Shown one piece after another: positions 1-6,943 of a stretch of DNA of 34,198 nucleotides. Below the pieces are notes generated by a model that saw only the letters and a program-made list of their open reading frames with translations, was not told where the DNA came from and ran no database searches. The number at the start of each line of letters is the position of its first letter. The first letter of the stretch is position 1. A program made the translations under genes and the position numbers. This DNA is from an uncultured Clostridia bacterium. Lineage in GTDB: Bacteria; Bacillota; Clostridia; Oscillospirales; Ruminococcaceae. The stretch is from contig CANRFR010000016.1 in assembly GCA_947629945.1 (NCBI GenBank), positions 1-34,198 of the forward strand, read 5' to 3'.

Positions 1-123
1 CGCTTCCTCCGACATACCGTTTCTTTTCAGAGTTTTCGCCGCGATTCCAACCAAATGGAATATGTTCCCATCCTCCCTGATCAGCGGACAGTTGGGTTTC
101 TGCTGTTTGTTTTCGTTGCTCAT
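1..123 (-). CDS. Small ICE-associated protein, N-terminal 41 residues (partial)
   Basis: The reading frame opens at ATG 123-121 and runs off the left edge of the window. It has an ideal ribosome site (GGAGGAAG, 6 nt before the ATG). The visible protein contains the segment NCPLIREDGNIFHLVGIAAK followed by TLKRNGMSEEA. From memory, short proteins with the pattern NCPLI..DGN(I/V)F.L.GIA..TL...G are widespread in clostridial conjugative elements and have no established function; this family recall was not checked. It is transcribed leftwards, away from two terminator-like hairpins at 209-253 and 354-396, so its own promoter probably lies between 124 and 208. It marks the block left of the IS3 copy as the tail of another mobile element. 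Confidence 0.6.
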   Translation of the reverse strand, partial: MSNENKQQKPNCPLIREDGNIFHLVGIAAKTLKRNGMSEEA

Positions 124-208
124 AGTGCTTCCTCCATGATTTTATTTCAAGCCCTGTCACAGCTTGCTGAATGATTGTGTTTTCCGAATTTTGTCGGAAA
201 CCAAAAAA

Positions 209-253
209 GCGCCCATGATCAACCTCTTATATCAAGAGATCGCTCACAGGCGC
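209..253 (-). terminator. Terminator-like hairpin upstream of the 41-residue gene
   Basis: GCGCC at 209-213 pairs with GGCGC at 249-253, with inner CTCTT (224-228) and AAGAG (234-238). Read on the minus strand, the stem is followed by a T6 tract (plus A 203-208). It resembles the hairpin at 354-396 in layout and inner sequence, so the two are an imperfect tandem duplication. Confidence 0.5.
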
Positions 254-353
254 GTTGTGCGAGTTGCACAAATTCAACCGCAAAAATTTTGTTGCCAAAA
301 GGGTTCGAATCCCGTCCGCATCTTTTTGGTAACAACTCTGCGTAACAAAAAAG

Positions 354-396
354 GCCTTGTGATCGACCTCTCATATTGAGAAATCACTCACAAGGC
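354..396 (-). terminator. Second terminator-like hairpin (duplicate of 209-253)
   Basis: GCCTTGTGA (354-362) pairs perfectly with TCACAAGGC (388-396). On the minus strand a T6 tract follows (plus A 347-352). Each of the two hairpins is followed on the plus strand by the shared segment AAATTCAACCG.AAAAATTT (about 270 and 413). Together they would stop leftward transcription coming out of the IS element. Confidence 0.55.
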
Positions 397-670
397 TTTT
401 CGTCAAAATGTCCAAATTCAACCGGAAAAATTTTGTAGGGTGCCGCACCCTCATCAGTGTACAAACGAAAATGAGTCAAAGGCTACAAATGAATAATAGC
501 AGCAGACTTTGGGCATAATAGTAATTGCTTTGCTCATACGGAGGATAGGGCAACGCTGGGGAGCGACCCGAGCGCCATATGAGATTTGCGGGAAGCGGTG
601 CGAAAGCATCGCTTTCTTTTTGCTCGTGACCGCTTCCCGGAAACAAAAGCGATAAACCCATTCAGCCGCC

Positions 671-1477
671 TTACCAATTTGCGTCATACCATTTGCGCCG
701 TTCTTCGTATGGAGTAAGTCCCGAACGGCTCTGAATTCTTTCAAAGTTGTAATAAAAAATGAACTCCTCGGTAAGCTGCGCGGCTTGCTCGGGAGTTTTC
801 GGCTTTTCGAGGTATATGCACTCGGTCTTGAAAATGCTGAAGAAGTTTTCCGCGCAAGCGTTGTCGCCCGGCGTTGCGGGCGCGGACATTGATGGTGTGA
901 TGCCGTTTTTGTCCAGTATCTCTTTATGATCAAAGGAGCGATATTGACCGCCGCCGTCGCTGTGCAGAATAATTTGTCCTCTCGGCTTTTCGATATCGAG
1001 CGCCGATTTTATTGTCTGACCCACCAGATCGTAATTTTGCCGTTTTGAAAGCTTGTAAGAAATTATGAAATTGTCGAAAAGGTCTCTGATCGCGGACAAA
1101 TACAGGGTTCCGTGCTCCGTTATTATATATGAGATGTCGGTGACCCACTTCTGATTGGGACGGCTTGCGTAAAAGTCACGGTTCAGAACATTTGCATACT
1201 TCAAGTTACCGTTTGGTACATATTTATATAATTTTCGACGGCGAATGACAGATAAAAGGCTGTATCTGCGCATGAGCTTCAGCACCTTCTTGTGATTGAC
1301 GGTCAGTCCCTTTTCGCTTTTCAGCCACGCTGTCACACGGCGGTAACCATATCTGCGCTTATGCTTTGCCTGACATTCCTCGATCATTTTCAAAAGCCGT
1401 GTGTCCCTGGGGCTTGTTTCGGGACGGCGCAGCCAGCTGTAGTAACCGCTTCGTGAAACATTATAAAAGCTGCACAT
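671..1477 (-). CDS. IS3-family transposase orfB, DDE integrase domain
   Basis: This is the catalytic part of the IS3 transposase (cut-out-paste-in through a circle intermediate is the known family mechanism). An N-terminal HTH_21-like segment (SRSGYYSWLRR) precedes an rve/RNase-H core. The acidic triad is visible as WVTDISY, LHSDGGGQY and CAENFF (E in the DDE-35E spacing), followed by the usual NPxR-like tail (FERIQSRSGLTPYEERR). The internal ATG at 1477 lacks a clear ribosome site; the frame is open upstream to the orfA slippery run, and the residues VIFSVIKRFSEKYSVSAMCS read through from orfA. The functional product is therefore probably an OrfAB fusion. The gene is full length and looks intact. 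Confidence 0.9.
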   Translation of the reverse strand: MCSFYNVSRSGYYSWLRRPETSPRDTRLLKMIEECQAKHKRRYGYRRVTAWLKSEKGLTVNHKKVLKLMRRYSLLSVIRRRKLYKYVPNGNLKYANVLNRDFYASRPNQKWVTDISYIITEHGTLYLSAIRDLFDNFIISYKLSKRQNYDLVGQTIKSALDIEKPRGQIILHSDGGGQYRSFDHKEILDKNGITPSMSAPATPGDNACAENFFSIFKTECIYLEKPKTPEQAAQLTEEFIFYYNFERIQSRSGLTPYEERRKWYDANW

Positions 1478-1524
1478 CGCGCTTACACTGTATTTCTCGC
1501 TAAATCTCTTTATTACGCTGAAGA

Positions 1525-1857
1525 TTACCCTTTTATCAGCCTTCTTTCCTTCTCTAACAGAAAATTTCGCAGCAGCTCAACCTCCATTTCAAGTTGGTTT
1601 ATGCGCTGTTCCATTGTCTGCTCGGGAGTCTTTTCCCAGGTTTTGTACTTCTTTTCGATTTTTATCAGCTCGGATTCCGAAAATGCCACATCATCCTTCA
1701 AGACCTGCTGACTGATGTCGTGCTCCTTCTTGTATCGGTTAATCCAGACTTTTACCGTGCCAAGCGGGATTCCTACCTCGGCGCAGATCTTCTCTGCAGA
1801 TTTCTTCTCAATAAAGTGCATATTGAGAACTTTTTCTCGTTCATCTATCGGTCGCAT
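1525..1857 (-). CDS. IS3-family transposase orfA, HTH domain
   Basis: This 110-residue protein is the DNA-binding half of the transposase. It starts at ATG 1857-1855, chosen because AGGAGG lies just upstream; a longer frame to 1941 has no ribosome site. It has an HTH_Tnp_1 fold (EKVLNMHFIEKKSAEKICAE then GIPLGTVKVWINRYKKEH) and a C-terminal heptad segment (MEQRINQLEMEVELLRNFLLE) typical of the leucine zipper used for OrfA/OrfAB dimerisation. It ends ATA AAA GGG TAA at 1525; slipping back one base on the A4 run (plus 1531-1534) enters the orfB frame as AAA AGG GTA. OrfA alone usually represses transposition in this family. Confidence 0.88.
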   Translation of the reverse strand: MRPIDEREKVLNMHFIEKKSAEKICAEVGIPLGTVKVWINRYKKEHDISQQVLKDDVAFSESELIKIEKKYKTWEKTPEQTMEQRINQLEMEVELLRNFLLEKERRLIKG

Positions 1858-2087
1858 ACCAATTTCCTCCTTTTTCTTAGTATGCGACGCTGAGTTTCGT
1901 TTTATTCTGTTCTCGAAGTTAGGGGCAGTCACAGCCCTCATTTTTACCTGTCTTTTTTCGCGGGCGCAGGTTTAAAGTTTCATTTTCATTTGTACTTTAT
2001 TTTGGGGGCTGTACCTAGGGGAGGGTTCAAATCCTGTTTCGTGTCGAAAATATCTACGGATGGTGTTTTCTGTTTTTCACAAGATTT

Positions 2088-2125
2088 ATGCCCACAAATG
2101 GCTTTGTACAGCCGTTTGCGGGCAT
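2088..2125. terminator. Long hairpin next to the left tRNA-end repeat
   Basis: A 16-bp stem (2088-2103 with 2110-2125, one A.C mismatch and one G.T) has a 6-nt loop and is followed on the plus strand by ATATCTTTTT. On the minus strand it lies just downstream of the tRNA 3'-end copy at 2150-2172, as the hairpin at 19672-19701 does for the other copy. It may be a relic of a tRNA terminator or a mobile-element end. Confidence 0.5.
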
Positions 2126-2149
2126 AATATCTTTTTGGTCACGATTAGT

Positions 2150-2172
2150 TGGTCTGAGTGACAGGATTTGAA
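2150..2172 (-). other. Attachment-site copy: 23-bp tRNA 3' end (left end of island)
   Basis: The 23 bases at 2150-2172 are identical to 19712-19734 and in the same orientation. On the minus strand they spell the T-loop, the acceptor 3' strand CACTCAG, discriminator A and CCA of a tRNA. Past 2172 the match is lost. This is the layout expected of a tRNA 3' end displaced by integration, here marking the left end of the 17.6-kb island whose integrase lies at 18437-19615. Confidence 0.6.
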
Positions 2173-2345
2173 GCTAGCCGAATGCTTATCGAAACTTATA
2201 GAATACTTCAAAAGTCCGCGTTACAAAGCCGTTTACGGCAACTTACGAAAATCGCAACTGTTGTAACTTTCAGCGGTTTTTTGTAACAATAAAGAACAAA
2301 TAACGAACACAAAATAAAAATCGTGACGTGTATCTGCCGAAAAAA

Positions 2346-2364
2346 CCTCCGCCGAAAACGGAGG
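2346..2364. terminator. Short hairpin with A/T flanks
   Basis: CCTCCG (2346-2351) pairs with CGGAGG (2359-2364), preceded by A5 and followed by ATTTTT, so it could act on either strand. No gene ends close to it; it sits in the gene-free stretch 1996-2641 between the IS and the CotH gene. Confidence 0.45.
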
Positions 2365-2465
2365 ATTTTTCATAAATTGTTTTTCAATAGAAAGTCCGCC
2401 AACTGTACGCCTGTTGAACCCACTTTACGGAACATAGGACAACCGAGTATGTTGACATAATAAAA

Positions 2466-2497
2466 ACGGATAGAGAGCGTTTCTGTTCTCTATCCGT
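2466..2497. terminator. Strong bidirectional terminator after the CotH operon
   Basis: ACGGATAGAGA (2466-2476) pairs perfectly with TCTCTATCCGT (2487-2497) around a 10-nt loop. A T-run follows on the plus strand and a T5 run on the minus strand. It lies about 145 bases past the stop of the CotH-like gene and is the likely end of that operon. Confidence 0.75.
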
Positions 2498-2641
2498 TTT
2501 TTATTATCGGCTGTTACATAACTTCTGTGTGAATATACCACATATATTATGCTGATGGCAGGGCTTTATCTGCGTTTAACAACAAAGGTGGAATGATCGC
2601 GTTCACCGCTTCTGTTAAGCTGTTTGAAATTCAGAAGGCAT

Positions 2642-4720
2642 TTATCTTTTATACAAAAAAGCAAATAATAATCCTGCTGCCAAAGTACCGATTGAAATTA
2701 TAAGCAGCGCGATACCGTTATTTCCGCCAACGTCCGAGCCGCCGTTCATTTCCCCGGGGAAACCTCCCATTGATGGAGTCTCGCCGTTTCCTCTCGGTCT
2801 CCCATTTGAGGTGTTACTGTCACCGCCCGGCATATTTCCCCCGAAGCCGCCAAAATCGTTTCCCGGTCTGCCGTCGTTGCTCTCAGAGGATATATTATCG
2901 GAGTTGTTCTCGGAATTGTTAGGGAACGAGCCGCCAATGTCATTCGGAAATTCTCCATTGAAGTCGGTCGGCGGCTCTCCGTTAAACCCATCAGGCGGCG
3001 AACCGCTGAAATTATCCGGCATTGCGCCGCTTGGCGGCTGTAAGGCAGTCCGGTTTTCGGTTTGAAAAGCAATATCGCTTTCTTTTGCGTTTTTTCCGAA
3101 ACCGCCTTTATCAAAACCCCCGCCCGAATTCATCGTTCCCATATCCGAGAGCGAAATGCCCGAAGCGTCGACAAGCGCCGTTTTATCCGCGCTCTGTCCA
3201 TCGGTTGTTGAGGGAATTGTGCCATTGAGCTGTCCCGAAATACTTTCCGACCTCAGCATACAAAATTCGCGTATGGTTTCAACGCCCTTTTCAAATTCCT
3301 CGAATGTGCAGAATTTAGTCGGATCCTTTTGCACGTAGTCCGAGATCAGCGCGGCTGTATTATCAATGATCGACGCGAAATCCGTTCGCGAAACGAACTC
3401 TTCAAGAAGCTCGTGATATGTTTGCATATAGTCCTCATCGGAGAATAACCACGCTATCATCGGACGGTCGCTCATTTCCCCCGAAACAGGCGTATCAATC
3501 GGAGAATTGACCGTCGACGTTGCGTCCGAGCCTTGAAATGTTCCAAACGCAAGATTATAGTCCCACGGAATCATCGAGAGCAGTCCGCCCTCCTCGTAGA
3601 GATAGTAGTTGTGTATCATCGATCCCGTATAGCTGTCGCCGTTGCAGAGGAAATTATGCACTGCGAAGTAACGTATCACCTCGTCAACGTTTACCGTACT
3701 CTCTATATTCGTACCCTCGGATAAAGCCTTAAGCGAGCTTATCAGCCGCGTCTTATCCGCGTTGGAAACGTCCGTCTTGGCGTTGTTGAAAATATTGGAG
3801 TAGCTGTCGGGATCGTCGTCGATATATTGAAGCTTTACGTCACTGCTCCCCGTTCCGCCGGGCATACCGCCGCCCGGCGCGTTTCCTTTGTCGGGAGCGG
3901 ACATATCGCCGTTGTTGAAATCGGGCATTTCTCCGTGGAAGTCCGAATTATTCCCGCCGCCGAAATCGGGCTTATTCGGAGAAACATTCTCCGATTCGGA
4001 CGGCTGAGTTTCGCTGTCCGAATTTAAATTATCGGAATTGTCGCGTTCGCCCATAAAATCGGTCATACTGAAATCTCTTCCGTTGCCGCGCCCGCCGCCG
4101 AAACTCATGCTGTCGGGCTTGTACAGCTCACCGTAATCACTTCCGTAATTCCTTTGCAGAAACGCATCCTCAACTCCCTCAACCGCCAGATACAATCCCC
4201 AATCTTCACCGTTCACGGTGATATAAACATAGCTGCAAAGCGGCGCGTTCACTCCGAAATCGCCCATAAGCGTATAGGCGAGGTAATCTTTCATATAGGT
4301 GTTGTCTTGAATTATATTGTTAAGACAGAGCTTGTCAAGCCCGTAATAGCTTTTGGTGTTGTCGTATTGATCGAACTCTATCTTAAAGCTGTAACGGCTG
4401 CTGCCCATATTTGACACGGTGCTGAGCGAGGTATTTCCTTTGCCGCGTATGCCCACGTTCTTGTATGCCTCGCCGTCGATAACGACGCTGCACGCGGAAT
4501 AATCCTCGCGTTCGCAGGTTTCAATGAAGCCGTCCCAATCGTCCATAATGATGTCTATGGTGTGTACCTTTGACGTATCGAAAAGACGGCTCTCATAGCC
4601 TGCGGCATATGCTTTCGTTTCGATGCCGAAAGAGGTTCCGTTGCAGAATAGCAAAGCAATAACAAGCGTTAAGACAGTTATCAAAATACATACCTTATCT
4701 ATATTCTTATGCGTTGACAT
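2642..4720 (-). CDS. CotH-kinase-family secreted, C-terminally anchored protein
   Basis: This 692-residue protein has an N-terminal hydrophobic export signal (residues about 10-27, then an AYAAG cleavage-like site). The CotH-like domain spans roughly residues 45-500, with recognisable blocks (IDIIMDDW, IRGKGNTS, GLDKLCLNN, WGLYLAVEGVEDAFLQR and IPWDYNLAFG, the last a probable metal-binding aspartate). Around 200-300 and 560-665 are disordered Gly/Asn/Pro-rich stretches. A C-terminal membrane segment (about 668-689) ends in YKR. CotH proteins are atypical kinases first known from spore coats; many clostridial relatives are extracellular. It is the last gene of a three-gene operon, 14 bases after the DUF4956 gene. 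Its substrate is unknown; the family call is firm, the kinase role is inferred. Confidence 0.85.
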   Translation of the reverse strand: MSTHKNIDKVCILITVLTLVIALLFCNGTSFGIETKAYAAGYESRLFDTSKVHTIDIIMDDWDGFIETCEREDYSACSVVIDGEAYKNVGIRGKGNTSLSTVSNMGSSRYSFKIEFDQYDNTKSYYGLDKLCLNNIIQDNTYMKDYLAYTLMGDFGVNAPLCSYVYITVNGEDWGLYLAVEGVEDAFLQRNYGSDYGELYKPDSMSFGGGRGNGRDFSMTDFMGERDNSDNLNSDSETQPSESENVSPNKPDFGGGNNSDFHGEMPDFNNGDMSAPDKGNAPGGGMPGGTGSSDVKLQYIDDDPDSYSNIFNNAKTDVSNADKTRLISSLKALSEGTNIESTVNVDEVIRYFAVHNFLCNGDSYTGSMIHNYYLYEEGGLLSMIPWDYNLAFGTFQGSDATSTVNSPIDTPVSGEMSDRPMIAWLFSDEDYMQTYHELLEEFVSRTDFASIIDNTAALISDYVQKDPTKFCTFEEFEKGVETIREFCMLRSESISGQLNGTIPSTTDGQSADKTALVDASGISLSDMGTMNSGGGFDKGGFGKNAKESDIAFQTENRTALQPPSGAMPDNFSGSPPDGFNGEPPTDFNGEFPNDIGGSFPNNSENNSDNISSESNDGRPGNDFGGFGGNMPGGDSNTSNGRPRGNGETPSMGGFPGEMNGGSDVGGNNGIALLIISIGTLAAGLLFAFLYKR

Positions 4721-4734
4721 AATATCACATCCTA

Positions 4735-5406
4735 TCAGCCCATATAGTCGCCGTTATAGCTTACGAGAACAGCGCTCTGAACGCCTTCCATATCCGCGAG
4801 TGCGTTTATAAAATCGGTGTTGTCGTCTTTGAGCCGAACTTCCGCGTTCAGCTCCACAAAGCCTTTCTGTGCGGTCTTGCTCTTTACCGCGCAGCGTACT
4901 GTGTTTTTGTCAAGATAAGACTTTGCTTTTGCTTCGGAATCGTGATTGTCGCAGCGAATAACCACAATATACGGATTTTTGTGGGTTTTCTTGTTGACGA
5001 ATACCAACAGTATAACGCCCACGATAACGCTTCCGATTATCGCCAAGGGTATCATACCCGCCGCCAAAACTATCCCGACCGCTATTGACCAGAACAGAAA
5101 CACAATATCAAGCGGCTCTTTGATTGCCGTGCGGAAGCGGACTATAGACAACGCGCCGACCATACCGAGAGACAGCACCACGTTGCTCGTTACGGCGAGA
5201 ATAACTATAGTCGTTATCATTGTAAGAGCGATAAGCGACGTGCCAAAGCTCGACGAATACATAACCCCCGAGTAGGTCTTTTTGTAAACCAGAAAAATAA
5301 ATATGCCTATTCCGAACGCCAGCGCCAGAGCAATCACCATATCAAGAATGCTCACGCTCGAAATATTCTCCAAAAAGCTCGATTTGAAAATGTCATTGAA
5401 AGTCAT
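4735..5406 (-). CDS. DUF4956 membrane protein
   Basis: The protein has 223 residues and begins at ATG 5406 with AAGGAG 8 bases upstream. About four membrane segments occupy the first 135 residues (DMVIALALAFGIGIFIFLVY, the LIALTMITTIVILAVTSNVV region, FLFWSIAVGIVLAAGMIPLA and IGSVIVGVILLVFV). Between them lies the conserved cytoplasmic loop MVGALSIVRFRTAIKEP that typifies DUF4956. The C-terminal 85 residues are soluble (DNHDSEAKAKSYLDK onward) with an alpha/beta look. It sits between a VTC-domain protein and a CotH-like protein, a neighbourhood I recall as recurrent in Firmicutes and Actinobacteria. It may form the membrane channel or platform for a polymer made by the VTC protein; that role is inference. 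Confidence 0.8.
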   Translation of the reverse strand: MTFNDIFKSSFLENISSVSILDMVIALALAFGIGIFIFLVYKKTYSGVMYSSSFGTSLIALTMITTIVILAVTSNVVLSLGMVGALSIVRFRTAIKEPLDIVFLFWSIAVGIVLAAGMIPLAIIGSVIVGVILLVFVNKKTHKNPYIVVIRCDNHDSEAKAKSYLDKNTVRCAVKSKTAQKGFVELNAEVRLKDDNTDFINALADMEGVQSAVLVSYNGDYMG

Positions 5407-5418
5407 AATTTTTCTCCT

Positions 5419-6087
5419 TTATCCGTATATCCGACAGGCAGCGTATTTTGAAAACGCGCCGTCACGTCTGTTTTCAAGCATTACTGCGTCTTTGATTATG
5501 TCTGGCAGAAATGCGTCCCATTTTACCTCCAGAATGACCGCGTCCGTAACGGGAACAGTAGCGCTGCTGTCATTTAAGAAGTCCGTACAAAGCAAGCCCG
5601 AACGAATGTCGTAGTCAATAGTCACACGGACATTCCCCGCGGGGTAAATAAACGGTTCGCGCGTGTAATCCACGATAGTTTTCGGTTTCAGACCTTGTGT
5701 AGACATTTTTGAATACAACTCGCGAATAAGCGCATACTCCGAGTTTGCCATCCAATCAATATCGCCGTCAACTACCGCTTGTGTCTGCTCAACGGAGAGC
5801 GGAGCGGTCTGCTTGTTCCCCAGACCGTTCAGTTTGCTTTTCTTTTCAAGCCTAATAAAGGACGTATCGCAGTTGTACATACGGATACGGAATTTCTCGC
5901 GCCTGCCGACGCCGTCCAACTTTTCACGGAGCGCCTTATCGGCGAGGTTGTCGAAATACAGGCTTCGGATATAATATTTTCCGTTTTCCGCGTGCGGGTC
6001 GGGATAAGCGACAGCGTTCAGACGCTGCCGTATCGTTATCATATCGGAAAGCGTTATCTCATGTTTGATCTCATGCCTAAGATTCAT
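5419..6087 (-). CDS. VTC-domain protein (polyphosphate-polymerase-like)
   Basis: This 222-residue protein is essentially one VTC/CYTH-like tunnel domain. The expected basic and acidic tunnel residues are present in order: RHEIKHEI at the N-terminus, IRSLYFDN, REKFRIRMY, RLEKKSK, a central TIVDYTREPF strand, ILEVKWDAFLP and a terminal FSKYAACR. In yeast Vtc4 this fold makes polyphosphate from ATP; bacterial members are annotated as polyphosphate polymerases mostly by homology. It is the first gene of the VTC-DUF4956-CotH operon (12 bases before the next start). A direct repeat and -10 box at 6124-6155 lie upstream. It lacks the SPX domain and membrane domain of the yeast proteins; DUF4956 may supply the membrane part. 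Confidence 0.85.
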   Translation of the reverse strand: MNLRHEIKHEITLSDMITIRQRLNAVAYPDPHAENGKYYIRSLYFDNLADKALREKLDGVGRREKFRIRMYNCDTSFIRLEKKSKLNGLGNKQTAPLSVEQTQAVVDGDIDWMANSEYALIRELYSKMSTQGLKPKTIVDYTREPFIYPAGNVRVTIDYDIRSGLLCTDFLNDSSATVPVTDAVILEVKWDAFLPDIIKDAVMLENRRDGAFSKYAACRIYG

Positions 6088-6123
6088 TATCTCACCCTTT
6101 CTTTTATTTTGCTGCCGATTTTA

Positions 6124-6155
6124 ATTATAATCTTTTTCGCTGAATTGACGCTGAA
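6124..6155 (-). promoter_or_regulatory. Candidate response-regulator box and -10 for the VTC operon
   Basis: On the minus strand TTCAGCG occurs twice (plus 6138-6144 and 6149-6155) with an 11-bp period, the spacing typical of OmpR/PhoB half-sites. A TATAAT (plus 6124-6129) follows at the position where a -10 would be, and there is no good -35. This is the arrangement of an activator-dependent promoter. The adjacent two-component system is the obvious candidate. Confidence 0.5.
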
Positions 6156-6211
6156 AAAAAGTGAAAAATCAATATGACTATCGTGAAAAAAATAGAAAAA
6201 ATAAATTCTTA

Positions 6212-6240
6212 TTGAAAAAGACAAAAAGTTGTATTATAAT
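6212..6240 (+). promoter_or_regulatory. Sigma-A promoter of the two-component operon
   Basis: TTGAAA (6212-6217) and TATAAT (6235-6240) are separated by 17 bases. The regulator start codon is 28 bases downstream. Confidence 0.7.
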
Positions 6241-6267
6241 ATAAATCAAGCACGGGGAGGAAAACAT

Positions 6268-6943
6268 ATGAAAATACTGATTATCGAGGACGAAAAGGTG
6301 CTTGCCGATTCGCTTAGCATAATGCTAAGCTCAAAGGGCTATGAAACGGAAGCGGTATACGACGGTGAGAGCGGCGAGCAGTATGCTATGCTGAATATCT
6401 ACGATTTGATAATACTTGACGTAATGCTCCCGAAACAGGACGGGTTTCAGGTTGCGAGAAATTTGCGGCAGCGGCGCTGCACCGTACCCATACTTATGCT
6501 GACCGCGCGTTCCGGCGTTGACGACAAGGTGGACGGTCTGGACGCCGGCGCGGATTATTATCTGACAAAGCCGTTCGATTCGCGTGAGCTGCTTGCTTGT
6601 GTAAACGCGCTGCTTCGCCGTCAAGGAACACAGATAAACGAGCTTTCATTCGGAAACACGCGGCTTGATCTGGAATCCGCCATGCTCTTGTGCGGAGAAA
6701 ACAGCATAAGACTTTCATCAAGAGAATTTGAGGTGATGCGTATGCTTATGGCGTCGGGAGAAAAAAACGTTTCAAAAGAAAGTCTGCTTACAAAGGTGTG
6801 GGGGCTACGAATCCAACGCGGTGGAAAACCATGTCGAAGTATATGTGGGATTTCTGCGCAAGAAGCTCGTCAGCATTGGCTCGGATATCCGCATTGAAGC
6901 TGTAAGGCGGCTGGGATATCATCTGGAGTGTGACGGGAAATGA
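6268..6943 (+). pseudogene. OmpR/PhoB-family response regulator, frameshifted near the C-terminus
   Basis: The start is ATG 6268 behind GGGGAGG. The receiver domain is complete (MKILIIEDEKVLADSL with the acidic pair, LIILDVMLPK with the phospho-acceptor aspartate, MLTARS and YLTKPF with the conserved Thr and Lys). A winged-helix effector domain begins near residue 130. In the recognition region a run of five G (6800-6804) puts the frame out: the zero frame reads KVWGLRIQRGG and stops at 6897, whereas removing one G gives KVWGYESNAVENHVEVYVGF and then a normal C-terminus (RRLGYHLECDGK). The corrected frame ends TGA 6941-6943, overlapping the kinase start by ATGA. The DNA-binding helix is lost if the extra base is real; a sequencing or assembly error in the homopolymer is the main alternative. 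Confidence 0.8.

Larger units (their letters stand above)
459..1995 (-). mobile_element. IS3-family insertion sequence
   Basis: The element contains orfA and orfB of an IS3-type transposase joined by a -1 frameshift. Its ends are marked by imperfect inverted repeats: GTACAAACGAAAATGA at 459-474 and the complement of GTACAAATGAAAATGA at 1980-1995 (15 of 16 match). The exact terminal bases and the target duplication are not clear; the canonical TG...CA ends are seen only on the left, where a T precedes the repeat. The 200 bases between the end of orfB and the left repeat contain no credible gene. The left end interrupts a duplicated region of the left-hand mobile element. Confidence 0.75.

Noticed and set aside
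454-933. Minus-strand 159-codon frame overlapping the end of the IS transposase
   Set aside because: It lies across the DDE domain in another frame and across the inverted repeat, with no ribosome site or recognisable protein.
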